Assembly (NCBI RefSeq): GCF_002291425.1
Contig: NZ_CP014136.1
Span: forward strand, 3,100,001 to 3,164,000
DNA from: Gibbsiella quercinecans
GTDB lineage: Bacteria > Pseudomonadota > Gammaproteobacteria > Enterobacterales > Enterobacteriaceae
Length of the DNA stretch: 64,000 bases
Direction of reading: 5' to 3'
Within the stretch, counting starts at the first letter, position 1, and every line of letters begins with the position of its first letter. Below the pieces are notes generated by a model that was not told where the DNA came from, searched no databases, and worked only from the letters and a program-made list of their open reading frames with translations. Shown in pieces: positions 10,196 to 19,927 of this stretch. The position numbers and the translations under genes are program-made.

Positions 10196-10247
10196 GTGAG
10201 TATAGAACCGAGTATATATGTTGGTTCGATAATGGTTGTATACTCAC
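10196..10247. promoter_or_regulatory. Nested palindrome in the integrase promoter
   Basis: Outer inverted repeats GTGAGTATA (10196-10204) and TATACTCAC (10239-10247) enclose inner repeats GAACC/GGTTC. A third GAGTATA lies in between. The structure ends 26 bp before the integrase start, so it likely binds integrase, an excisionase/AlpA-type regulator, or forms an autoregulatory operator. Confidence 0.5.
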
Positions 10248-10272
10248 TTCGGCACATGGAAGGAGAACTTTT

Positions 10273-11538
10273 ATGGCTCTGACAGATATCAAAGTGCGTT
10301 CTGCAAAACCACAGGAAAAGGAGTATACCCTTGCCGATGGGGATGGCATGTTTTTGCTCATTCACCCTAACGGCTCCAAATACTGGCGGTTCCGCTTTCG
10401 CTTTGGTGGTAAGCAGCACCTGATGGCATTTGGGGTTTATCCTGAAACGTCACTGGCTGATGCTCGTCAAAAAAGGGAAGAGGCCAGAAAGCTTGTTGCT
10501 GCAGGCATAGATCCCCGTGAACACAAACGTGCAGTGAAAGAAGAGCAGACGAAAGAGGCTATTACCTTTGAGTCAGTTGCCAGAGAGTGGCACGCAGCAA
10601 ATAAAAAATGGACAGAAGAACATAGCCGACGGGTGCTGAAGAGCCTGGAAGATAATTTGTTCCCAGCAATTGGGAAGCGGAGTATTGATAGTTTTAGCAC
10701 GCGCGATCTCCTTGCACCTATCAAAGTAGTTGAGGCTACAGGGCGTCTTGAAGTGGCTTCGTGTCTTCAGTAGCGTACCAATGCGATTATGCGTTATGCA
10801 GTGCAAAGCGGTTTGATCTATTACAATCCTGCTCAGGAGATGGCTGGGGCAGTTGCTTCAAGTAATCGTGTTCATCGTCCGGCACTCGATCTTAAACGCC
10901 TACCAGAACTACTTCACCAAATTGATGGCTACACAGGGCGACCGTTAACGCGTCTGGCGGTTGAGCTTACGTTGCTAATTTTCATCCGGTCTAGTGAGCT
11001 GCGCTTTGCTCGATGGTCTGAGATCGATTTTGAAACGGCAATGTGGACGATACCGGCTGAACGAGAAGCTATCGAATGGGTAAAGCATTCACAGCGTGGC
11101 TCGAAAATGCGTACTCCCCATCTGGTGCCGTTATCTCGGCAGGCACTGGATATCCTTAAACAGGTTCATAATCTCAGTGGAAATCGTGATTTTGTTTTCG
11201 TCGGAGATCACAATCCTCGTAAACCGATGAGTGAAAACACAGTGAACAAGGCGCTGCGCGTTATGGGGTATGACACTAAGGTAGAGGTTTGTGGGCATGG
11301 TTTCAGGACAATGGCCTGTAGCTCGTTGATTGAATCAGGGTTGTAGTCGAGGGATGCGGTAGAGCGTCAGATGAGCCATATGGAGCGTAACTGTGTGCGT
11401 GCTGCTTACATTCATAAGGCGGAGCATTTGGATGAACGCAAACTAATGCTGCAATGGTGGGCTGATTTCCTGGATGCGAATCGGGAGATGGGGATTACGC
11501 CGTTTGACTATGCAAGAATCAATCAGGGTAATAATTAG
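10273..11538 (+). pseudogene. P4-type tyrosine integrase with two in-frame amber codons
   Basis: A single frame runs from MALTDIKVRSAKP at 10273 to the stop at 11536-11538. It is interrupted by TAG at 10771 (after VASCLQ) and TAG at 11344 (between IESGL and SRDAVERQ). Without these it would encode a protein of about 421 residues, normal for P4-like integrases with an N-terminal DUF4102-type arm-binding domain. The catalytic pieces remain: Arg in FIRSSELRFARW, HGFR, and Tyr in RAAYIHKAEHL. Both stops are single-base changes from likely sense codons (Gln, and Trp as in related integrases). The gene is probably dead, leaving the island fixed, unless amber suppression occurs. It sits directly downstream of leuX, its expected attachment site. 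Confidence 0.9.
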
Positions 11539-11756
11539 TGTATATGTTTAATTAAGGTACAACTAATTAACCAGCCTCCAAAATGAGGCTGGTTAATGGA
11601 TGGATTTGACCCGCCATCTCTGGACGTGTTTTGTGTATGGATAGGAAAAAGATACCATGTTAAAATTGCTCGTAATGAATGTGTCAAAGAGCCTATAGAT
11701 ATCAGTGGGTAGCTTTTATAGAATAGGTGTATTCCTACTTTAGAGAACATGAAGTT
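11539..11756. promoter_or_regulatory. Intergenic region upstream of dptF
   Basis: 218 bp between the integrase remnant and dptF. A short inverted repeat (AACCAGCCTC/GAGGCTGGTT, 11569-11597) looks like a terminator-type hairpin near the integrase end. The AT-rich remainder probably carries the dpt promoter. No DndB-type TACG-N10-CGTA site was seen here. Confidence 0.45.
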
Positions 11757-13406
11757 ATGAGCGCAATCACATTACGTAAAGCGTTGGGTGTACTTGCGAA
11801 GTCATCCTCGTTTTCCGTTACCACCGTGACACACCGCCAGAAAGATGAGTTCGATCAGTTGAAGGAACAACTCTTTGTTAAACAAGAGATTGAAACTGAA
11901 TTACAACGTTATTTAGATGTTGCTAAGCCTGGGGAAATCATTTTTTTGTGTGGTAGTAGCGGGGATGGAAAGTCCGAAATTTTAACCCGTTGCCAATCAG
12001 AACCGCGTTATCAGCAGCGATTTAGTTTCCATCTGGATGCCACACATAGCTTTGCCCCTCAGCAATCAGCCATTGATGCGTTGAATGATTTATTTACTAA
12101 CCATCATCAGCAATCATCTCCACTGCTCATTGGTATCAACACCGGGATGCTCGCTAACTTTGCCAGAGAAGGCGCTGAATGCCACCATGCGATCCGATCT
12201 GCAATTGACTCATTTTTATCAGCGCAGCAGGATGCAAGCCGTCCTTACCATAACGAAAATTGTTCTTTTTTTGATTTTGAACATTATCCTAAATTCCAGT
12301 TTGACGAAAATAAACAATACTCATCATTTATTAAAAATTTATTAGATAATCTAACCCGTGATGATGATAATAATTTGTTTCAGTTTATTTTTCGGCGCGA
12401 TGAATCAGTTAGTCCAGACCTGAGAGAAGTCGCGAATTTTAAATTGCTTTGCATACCTGGTGTGCAGAATGTGTTAATTACGCAGCTCTTTAAAGCGCGA
12501 TTAATTAAAGATCAATTTGTAACGACCAGAACGCTGCTGGATTTTTTGCATCACCTGCTAATGGGACCTGGTTACTTATTTGATAACCTCTTCAGCGGTG
12601 CGGAAAATGACCTGATTAAAAAAGTTTCCGATTTTGATCCCGCTAGATTACATACCTATGAGCTCGATCAGTTCATTTTGCGCTATGAGCTTGGACTGGT
12701 TGACGCTGATCTCGACGATTTTTTGACCGCACTTGAGCCATTGCATATTAAGTTTGATCGCCAGTGCGTTAAGCCTGGTGACGCAACCTCGTTGATCCGG
12801 CTTTTTTGGCTGCTACAACACGAATCGCTGGGGAATGATTATCATCAGAGATTTTCCGCGTTCTTTAACGAATCGCTGTTTGAACGTTACTCAGAAATCT
12901 GGCACCTGCATAGAAATTACACAGCAGATCCGGAGCAAAAAAGGTCACTGAATCGCTTCTATACTTTCGAACTTATCGCGGGTATCCAGCGCTATGCGAA
13001 CCGCAAAGCGCCTGAATTAAGTATGCAAAAAGAAGAGTTCTTTTTGGGGGAATTTGGTGGGGTTAAGATAACCGCACCGGTAGAGGTGAAGCCTGATTGG
13101 GATGCCATTCGCAATAAACATACGGCCCATCCAACTGGCTTCGATGTTTATTTAAAAGTGGGGAAAAATCCACTGCCGCATGTCCATATCGGACTTAATC
13201 TTTTTGAACTATTAAACAAGCTGAATAATGGCTATCGTCCGAATAAATACGATAAAAACGCCATTGTATTACTAGATGAAATTGTTGAGTTGATTGCAGA
13301 GCAGGCTAAATCCAACAATGAAATTAAATTTTATGATGGCGGACAACGGGTTTATCGCGCAAAGGCGGATGACGACATGATCACTATTAGCGGTATGGAG
13401 AGCTAG
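11757..13406 (+). CDS. dptF: Phosphorothioation-dependent restriction protein DptF
   Basis: DptF, G and H form the restriction arm of the Dnd system and attack DNA lacking phosphorothioate marks. The protein has 549 residues from MSAITLRKALGVLAKS, with GAGA upstream. The Walker A motif GSSGDGKS is at residues 66-73, consistent with a P-loop ATPase. A longer in-frame start 10 codons upstream lacks a better ribosome site. It is the first gene of dptFGH, four bases before dptG. Base composition is lower in GC than the pepA/lpt backbone, as expected for island DNA. Confidence 0.93.
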   Translation: MSAITLRKALGVLAKSSSFSVTTVTHRQKDEFDQLKEQLFVKQEIETELQRYLDVAKPGEIIFLCGSSGDGKSEILTRCQSEPRYQQRFSFHLDATHSFAPQQSAIDALNDLFTNHHQQSSPLLIGINTGMLANFAREGAECHHAIRSAIDSFLSAQQDASRPYHNENCSFFDFEHYPKFQFDENKQYSSFIKNLLDNLTRDDDNNLFQFIFRRDESVSPDLREVANFKLLCIPGVQNVLITQLFKARLIKDQFVTTRTLLDFLHHLLMGPGYLFDNLFSGAENDLIKKVSDFDPARLHTYELDQFILRYELGLVDADLDDFLTALEPLHIKFDRQCVKPGDATSLIRLFWLLQHESLGNDYHQRFSAFFNESLFERYSEIWHLHRNYTADPEQKRSLNRFYTFELIAGIQRYANRKAPELSMQKEEFFLGEFGGVKITAPVEVKPDWDAIRNKHTAHPTGFDVYLKVGKNPLPHVHIGLNLFELLNKLNNGYRPNKYDKNAIVLLDEIVELIAEQAKSNNEIKFYDGGQRVYRAKADDDMITISGMES

Positions 13407-13410
13407 CATA

Positions 13411-14733
13411 ATGTATCCTATCGCAACCGCGTTAAAAGTGGGTAACAATCAAGTGGATAGTTATCTGCCAGTTCGCAATAAAAACAACGATGTTAGCTGG
13501 CAATTTGTCACCGGCCTGGTCCTTAGCTATGCCCTGAAACGCAAAATCGAAGCCTACGATCCTGATCAATTCCGTGAAGATTGTAAAACACATATGCAGG
13601 AGCTGCTTGATGAGCCTGCATTCTGGTCCGTTCTGGAACGGATGTATTTTTCCAGTCAGGATATTTTCCGTGTCTCCCCACTTTTTTTATTGTTTCACGC
13701 TCAGTTTGTGGGTGAAAAAATAAGCGCGGGTTCAACAGCAGATAAACGTCTTGGTACGCTGTTTGCCAATTTGATGGGCGACTTCAGTCTTCGTTATCCC
13801 ATACGGGATAGACTGAACTTCATTGAGCAGCAAATGCTGAATAAGCTCAATGAAAAAATAAAGCTGTTAGGGAAAGGGCCGTTTACCGAAGAGCAACCTT
13901 ATCTTCCGTATATGGTCACGTGTTTTCAGTCCGATCTGGCGTTTCTGGCGGAACATCCACAGTACCTTTTACAGGAATTGACCAACACCCTGCGTTTGTA
14001 CGCCTTTAGCTGGTGTGCTCAATTGGCGCTCAATCTGGACAACTGGCAAGACGGCGAACCACAAAGCAAATCACTGTTTTTTATTCTTGATAGCGAAAAA
14101 GCCAGCTCCGAGCGAGAAAAGGTGAAGCGTTATGGCTACAAGCTGTTCGCCAGCCAGAGCGAAAAACTTTTCCCAGTGCTCTCTGCGTTGGAGGTTTTAC
14201 AATGGGGAAAAGGACAGAAAAAGCGTCCGTTATGGCAGATTTATCAAGACACTCTGAATGATTCAGACTCATCTTCTCAGGTATTAAATGACCTTAACGA
14301 TTATTTGCAGGACTTTATTGTGGATCGCGGCCTTCCGCTTCGTGACTGCGCAACAAATCTGGAAAGTGCCTTCAAACAGCTATTATCCGTTGCCGTAGAG
14401 CAGTTCCAAGGTAAAAAAACTGACCGCGCGACGGTAAATCGTAAATACGTTAATGAGCTGGAAAACCAGATTTGTACTGACTTCATTCAGGTGCGCGGTC
14501 GGGCGGGGAAAGTGCTGGTGCTGAATCAGGATCGTCTTCTGTTACTGACAAATCTCACCGTGGGTAAAAATGACAAACTCCGCTTGCATGAACTGCTGCG
14601 TGGTTTTGAACAGCGCGGTTTTTATCTGGATAACCAGTCGGCGCAAACGCTGGTGGCGTTTTATGAACGCATGGGAAATGTAGAGCGAATGAGTGACAGT
14701 GGAGACGCCGTGTATGTCCGTAAAACAGTATGA
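13411..14733 (+). CDS. dptG: Phosphorothioation-dependent restriction protein DptG
   Basis: 440 residues starting MYPIATALKVGNNQ. No enzymatic motif is obvious. The family is recognised by its length and its fixed place between DptF and DptH, and it is required for restriction of unmodified DNA. It starts four bases after the dptF stop and overlaps dptH by 20 bp, so all three are co-translated. The assignment rests mainly on context plus the expected length. Confidence 0.9.
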   Translation: MYPIATALKVGNNQVDSYLPVRNKNNDVSWQFVTGLVLSYALKRKIEAYDPDQFREDCKTHMQELLDEPAFWSVLERMYFSSQDIFRVSPLFLLFHAQFVGEKISAGSTADKRLGTLFANLMGDFSLRYPIRDRLNFIEQQMLNKLNEKIKLLGKGPFTEEQPYLPYMVTCFQSDLAFLAEHPQYLLQELTNTLRLYAFSWCAQLALNLDNWQDGEPQSKSLFFILDSEKASSEREKVKRYGYKLFASQSEKLFPVLSALEVLQWGKGQKKRPLWQIYQDTLNDSDSSSQVLNDLNDYLQDFIVDRGLPLRDCATNLESAFKQLLSVAVEQFQGKKTDRATVNRKYVNELENQICTDFIQVRGRAGKVLVLNQDRLLLLTNLTVGKNDKLRLHELLRGFEQRGFYLDNQSAQTLVAFYERMGNVERMSDSGDAVYVRKTV

Positions 14734-17700
14734 AACCTATCTGGCGGAAACCTTTATTGAATGGGTTGGCGGTATCATCCAGCCGGGCGAGCGCTACCAG
14801 TTCAAATCTCCCGATCCCGATAATGCTTTAAAACTCTGGGAAGCATTCGTCTCTCTGTCGGACTGCAATCAGCTGGAAATTGCACCAGGGCAACATATTG
14901 ATTGCCTCCCCTGCAATGGCATTCAGCTTATTCCGGTACTGCACGGTGCTGAGGCTCCGGCATTCACAGAAAACTATATTTCTCATCTGCGCGATAAAGT
15001 GGCCGGGCGCAGCGGCGTTTTTGCCCAAACGGCGCTGTTGATTATTCATAATAGTATGCTCGATACCCTGATTAACAGCACGAAAGATGTGGCGGCACCT
15101 GATGCTATCTGGTATCCACAAACCTTCAGCCATCAACTGGAAAAACTCATTACCACAGACAGTAACCGTTCGGAATTATCCCGCTGTTTGCTGGATGATC
15201 AACTGGCGACGGTACTGGATGAAGGCGCTACCGTATTTGGTTTCTCGTCGCTGTATCGCTTGCTGGATGATGGCAATCTGGATTTCTCCGAGCTTCATCT
15301 ATTTAAAGATGATGAACTGCTGAACTATAGCCAGAAACAGCTACGCACCCGGCTGAATGAAAACCGGAAATTATATCGCCAGATAGAAGACAGCGTTGAA
15401 CGCTACAGCGGGCAACTGGAGAACGTGTTGACTGAATTCAGTACAAAATTCATTCAGGAGCACTTTGTCGATAAAGAAGACTGGCGTGAGCTCGATTTCT
15501 CAGAGTACAGGAAAGAGAAAGAGCAGAATAGCGAACAAAAACTGGTGCTGGAAAACGTTTCTGTCGAAAACGGTGAGATTTGGCAACGGGCGAAAAGTGC
15601 TAGTAAGGCGGGAAAACGCGACATCAGCCTGCTGGTGCAGGTGCAGCCAGGACAATCAAAAGTTGAGCTGGAGTTCAGCTTTCAAGGAAACGATCTTCAG
15701 GATAACCAGATAAAGATTGCCCATCATCGCCAGTTAAAGAACACGCCTTTCTGGCGCACCAGCCGGGCTGGAGGCAAGACTTCCCGTATTATGGCGTCGG
15801 TGCCTTTTGACGGGCATCCCTGCTTCTTTAGTCTCGAACTGACCAACCGCAATAATTCAGCCGAAGAGTATAAATTTCGCCTGTTGTTGGTCGAGCAGGG
15901 ACAATTCTGGCTAAACGATATTCAGCACTGCTACCGCGTTGAGCCAGGTAAAGACCAAATAACCCTGCAACTGGAAGATAACACGCTGCGTATTGCCGAG
16001 TCTGGTAACCTGACCTGTACGTTGGATGACGAGATCGAAGACATCGACTGCCAGCGTTATGCTCAGGTGAATTTTGAGACGCTGGCAAATCAAAGTGACC
16101 TGGTTCAGTTTGCGCTCGTTTCCGGTGATTCCCGTCTGTCGTTTAACATCGAGGGGCCGGGAGCAGAAGAAGGGCTAACGCTGCCGCTGCTTTTTGACCA
16201 GAGTCGTTTCAATAAGTTGTTCAAAGAAGAGGGCAATGCGACCTGGAACCGACTGAAAGGGCGCATCATACTCGATAATACTGAACACAAGGTTGTAGGT
16301 GTACGCCAGCAGTTGTTGATACTGGAAGCCTCATTAATTGAGCGACGTCTGCTGGGTACGGGAAGTGACGATAGCGAGTTTGTGCTGGATGAACTTCTTG
16401 CCAGTTATCCTGATCTCCATAACGCCTATGAGCAGTTATTTGCCTACTATCATCGTCGTAACACCCTGCCGAGTCTGGTGTCGTGGTCAGCGGAATATCG
16501 CACGCTGGTCAGGTACATTGTTACTACGTTTGAACAGTCACTCCAGCAAATCGGCCTGAGTAGAGCACTGACAGCGCAGGAGAAACGTCTTCTGCATCTT
16601 GGGATCTGCCGCAATGATAGCCATGAGCGTCTCTCACCACTGCACCCATTAGTGCTGGCCTACCATCTACAACTGGCAGAAACTATCGTTGCGGAGTCGG
16701 AACAGAACGATTCGGCTTCATTTACCACACTCCCGCCGATCACTCTTGATCGCTTGATGGTTTCCGGGTTAATGCCGTTTGTTTACCATAGTGAGCATGA
16801 ATACGCGCAACTACAGCCGGTGGAGGGAAACCGCTTCTGGATTGATGCGGTTCCTCAGCGGCAGGTCAGCCATGACTACGTTAAACGTCTGGTAAAAGAC
16901 AAACTCAATGAGTTCACGGACGCTTACGCCCGGTTGTTCCAGAGCGCTGAAAACAGTGCGTTGATTATCAATGCCATTAATCAAGGGAATGCCAAAGAAC
17001 TGTTTCTGGGATTAGTAGAATATTTTAAGCAAGAAAAAGAGCACGCTATTTCGGTTCATGTGAACTGCTACGATGAGCGTTTGCTACCCAATATGTTCGA
17101 TCACTTTGCCGAAAGTGGTAGCTATGAGCAGCTTAAAAACGATCTCGATCTGAACAGCGGCGTATGGCGGGCGGAAGCCGATATGCTGATTGACCTGCTG
17201 CGTAGCCGGTTAACGTTCAGCAAGTTTGTCCTGCCGTCAGAAAGCGACAAGCTGGCCTATGCACATCTGGCATTTTTCACCAATACAGCACCTGTGGATT
17301 GCCGCCAGATCCGCATTGAAGATGCGTCCAGCGGGGTATTGTGTCATGGGTTGATCGCTGGGGAAGGTGCCGAAACGCAGGGGGATGCTTACTTTACCGC
17401 GTTTGGACTGCGTGATGTGGATACTGAGTCCTACTGCGCCCTGCGTCTTGCCCGACTAATCGGCTGCCTGTGGCAACCCGCACGTCAAAGCAACAGCCAG
17501 TATCATGGACAAGGGATCGGCCTGGCTGTGAGCGGCAATTTTAAACAGCTGCTCAATTACTCCTACAATAGCGCGCTCTGGACCACCATTATTGATCCAA
17601 AAGTCACTCTCGACTTTTTCACCAGTCAGAAAGATGTGGTGCTTATCCACTATTCTGACCAGTACACCAGTTGCGCAGGCTACGATGCAGTCACCGTCAC

Positions 17701-19798
17701 GAAGCAGGTTGATTTGTTCCTGCGGTTGCTCCAGACCGGAAGCCAGTCAGGGCAACCTGCTGTTGATAGTCAGCATTTGCTGGCTGAATTTAACGCCTTT
17801 AATGGCGAATGGCTGCTGAAAATGCTGCGCTCCAGTGAAAGGGAGCGGAAAGAGAAACACGGCATTATAGGCGCGTACAAATTTGTGCAATCCATGCTGC
17901 ACCAGTCCGATATTTGCTGGATTCCGTTATCGGTGGCCGAAATGATCCGTGTGTCCGGCAATGTCGGGCTGAAAATGAAAGGGAGTGATTTATCCAGAAA
18001 TTCACAGGGTTATCGTAACGGTGCAATCTCTGATGATGTGCTCTTTGTCGGGTTCAAAGAAAACCGCCTCTATTTGTTGCCGCTGGAAGTCAAAACCGGG
18101 GCTCGACCGGACTACGGCTATGCAGGCCAACAGGCTTGTGAGCTAAAACGTTATTTACAGCAGGACATTCTGGAACCACAAACGCTGGCATCACAATTGT
18201 ACCGGGCGCTCTTTATTCGTCAGGTGCTGATGCAGGTGGAGAAGCTGCGCCTGTACGGTGTGCTGGACAGCAACAAACTGGCTCCCTTGCTGGATCGACG
18301 CGAATGGTGGTTAACGGGCGACTATCAGTTAGGTGAGTTGGCCGACTATGTGGACGGCTTCGTCGTGGCGCATGTGGACAGCGCAACCTGTTTCGATCTC
18401 TCTTATAAAGAGACAGCGGAGAATATCTTACAGATCGAAATCCCTTATTCACTGCTGCCTTCGTTGATTGCTGCGCAAGGGGATGAACCACCGTTGGCGG
18501 AACGTTACCGGGTGCCGGAAAAATACCGGCTTAAGCCAGAGTGTGATGCCAGTCCGTCACAACCCGAAGTCGTGGTAGAAGTCACAACGCCGACTGCTGC
18601 ACAGTCCATTTCGGAACCTGAGTCGGAGTCGTTACAGCCTGCTGTACCGGTGGTGACACCTGATATTAGCGATACTCCATTACAGATCCTGTTTGGTCAT
18701 GATGCTGCGCGTCAGAGCCCATTACATTGGGAGCCAACCAACACCGCGAAGTTCATGAATACCAATACCGGCATTATTGGAACGATGGGCACCGGTAAAA
18801 CCCAGTTTACTAAATCGCTGGTCACACAGTTGATGCGTAATCAGTCCTGTAACGTTGATGGTAAACCTATTGGTTTGCTGATCTTCGACTACAAATCAGA
18901 CTATGTGGACGAGGCTTTTCTTGATGCCACGGGTGCTAAAAAGTACAAGTTATTTAAGCTGCCTTACAACCCCTTATCTCTGTTTGGCGACACGCCAATG
19001 CTACCAATCCATACTGCTGGTGGGCTATCGGAAACGATGGCGAAAGCCTATGGGCTGGGCCATAAACAGCAGCTCAAATTAGAAAATCTGATTTTAGAAT
19101 GCTACGAAGCGGCAGGCATTTCGCCGGAAGATCCGACAACATGGTCACGGACTGCGCCGACGATTGAAGATGTATGGCAGCGCTTCCTCGATCAGGAGAA
19201 GGTTGAAGAGGATTCGCTTTACGCAGCACTTTCTAAACTGGCGCGTTACAAGATATTCGAGACCATCCCGGAGAAGATGACCAGCTTGTATGAATTGATT
19301 GACGGCGTCACCGTGATTGAACTTGCTGGCTATCCGCCAGAAGTGCAAAACCTGGTGGTTGCGCTAACGCTGGATCTGTTTTACGCACAGATGCAAAAGC
19401 GCGGTAAACCAGTGGTGCGAGGGGATTATCGTCAGCTCACCAAAATGATTCTGGTGGACGAAGCCGATAACTTTATGCGTCAGGATTTTTCCAGCTTGCG
19501 TAAGATCCTTAAAGAAGGCCGTGAGTATGGCGTTGGTGCGATCCTGTCAACGCAGGAGATTACTCACTTTAAGACCGGGGAAAATAATTATGCCTCCTAT
19601 ATTTTGACCTGGGTAATCCATCGTGTTTCTGAGATTAGGAATGCGGATATTAAGGCGGTATTTAACGTCGATGATAAAGGTGAGCAGGAGTCTTTGATGG
19701 GGCAGATTCGGCAGCTTGAGAAGCATTTCAGCCTGTATGTTGATGGGGATAAGCGGGTTAATAAGATGCGTGATCGGGCGTTTTGGGAGTTGATCTAG
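14714..19798 (+). CDS. dptH: Phosphorothioation-dependent restriction protein DptH
   Basis: 1694 residues from MSVKQYETYLAETFIEW; the ATG at 14714 was preferred to a codon seven residues earlier. A long N-terminal region of unknown fold is followed by a HerA/FtsK-like ATPase. Walker A GTMGTGKT begins at residue 1356 and Walker B LVDEADNF near residue 1580. EYGVGAILSTQE follows, as in motor ATPases of this class. It is the presumed DNA-translocating component of the Dpt restriction complex. It is intact and full length, so the restriction arm looks functional. It is followed by 129 bp without a gene and then the AT-rich accessory genes. Confidence 0.94.
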   Translation: MSVKQYETYLAETFIEWVGGIIQPGERYQFKSPDPDNALKLWEAFVSLSDCNQLEIAPGQHIDCLPCNGIQLIPVLHGAEAPAFTENYISHLRDKVAGRSGVFAQTALLIIHNSMLDTLINSTKDVAAPDAIWYPQTFSHQLEKLITTDSNRSELSRCLLDDQLATVLDEGATVFGFSSLYRLLDDGNLDFSELHLFKDDELLNYSQKQLRTRLNENRKLYRQIEDSVERYSGQLENVLTEFSTKFIQEHFVDKEDWRELDFSEYRKEKEQNSEQKLVLENVSVENGEIWQRAKSASKAGKRDISLLVQVQPGQSKVELEFSFQGNDLQDNQIKIAHHRQLKNTPFWRTSRAGGKTSRIMASVPFDGHPCFFSLELTNRNNSAEEYKFRLLLVEQGQFWLNDIQHCYRVEPGKDQITLQLEDNTLRIAESGNLTCTLDDEIEDIDCQRYAQVNFETLANQSDLVQFALVSGDSRLSFNIEGPGAEEGLTLPLLFDQSRFNKLFKEEGNATWNRLKGRIILDNTEHKVVGVRQQLLILEASLIERRLLGTGSDDSEFVLDELLASYPDLHNAYEQLFAYYHRRNTLPSLVSWSAEYRTLVRYIVTTFEQSLQQIGLSRALTAQEKRLLHLGICRNDSHERLSPLHPLVLAYHLQLAETIVAESEQNDSASFTTLPPITLDRLMVSGLMPFVYHSEHEYAQLQPVEGNRFWIDAVPQRQVSHDYVKRLVKDKLNEFTDAYARLFQSAENSALIINAINQGNAKELFLGLVEYFKQEKEHAISVHVNCYDERLLPNMFDHFAESGSYEQLKNDLDLNSGVWRAEADMLIDLLRSRLTFSKFVLPSESDKLAYAHLAFFTNTAPVDCRQIRIEDASSGVLCHGLIAGEGAETQGDAYFTAFGLRDVDTESYCALRLARLIGCLWQPARQSNSQYHGQGIGLAVSGNFKQLLNYSYNSALWTTIIDPKVTLDFFTSQKDVVLIHYSDQYTSCAGYDAVTVTKQVDLFLRLLQTGSQSGQPAVDSQHLLAEFNAFNGEWLLKMLRSSERERKEKHGIIGAYKFVQSMLHQSDICWIPLSVAEMIRVSGNVGLKMKGSDLSRNSQGYRNGAISDDVLFVGFKENRLYLLPLEVKTGARPDYGYAGQQACELKRYLQQDILEPQTLASQLYRALFIRQVLMQVEKLRLYGVLDSNKLAPLLDRREWWLTGDYQLGELADYVDGFVVAHVDSATCFDLSYKETAENILQIEIPYSLLPSLIAAQGDEPPLAERYRVPEKYRLKPECDASPSQPEVVVEVTTPTAAQSISEPESESLQPAVPVVTPDISDTPLQILFGHDAARQSPLHWEPTNTAKFMNTNTGIIGTMGTGKTQFTKSLVTQLMRNQSCNVDGKPIGLLIFDYKSDYVDEAFLDATGAKKYKLFKLPYNPLSLFGDTPMLPIHTAGGLSETMAKAYGLGHKQQLKLENLILECYEAAGISPEDPTTWSRTAPTIEDVWQRFLDQEKVEEDSLYAALSKLARYKIFETIPEKMTSLYELIDGVTVIELAGYPPEVQNLVVALTLDLFYAQMQKRGKPVVRGDYRQLTKMILVDEADNFMRQDFSSLRKILKEGREYGVGAILSTQEITHFKTGENNYASYILTWVIHRVSEIRNADIKAVFNVDDKGEQESLMGQIRQLEKHFSLYVDGDKRVNKMRDRAFWELI

Positions 19799-19927
19799 TG
19801 TCAGTTATTGAAGTGTTAGAAGACGTACTAAAAAACATAGTTGATTACTTCAATTAACCAAGCTTGCGATCTCTCTATGGTGGCCGTAACCTTAGGGCGG
19901 TAGCATTGAAAATCAAGGGGAGTTATT

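Noticed and set aside
9698-10282. Open frame crossing leuX and its terminator
   Set aside because: It reads straight through the tRNA gene and a terminator, so it cannot be a real gene.
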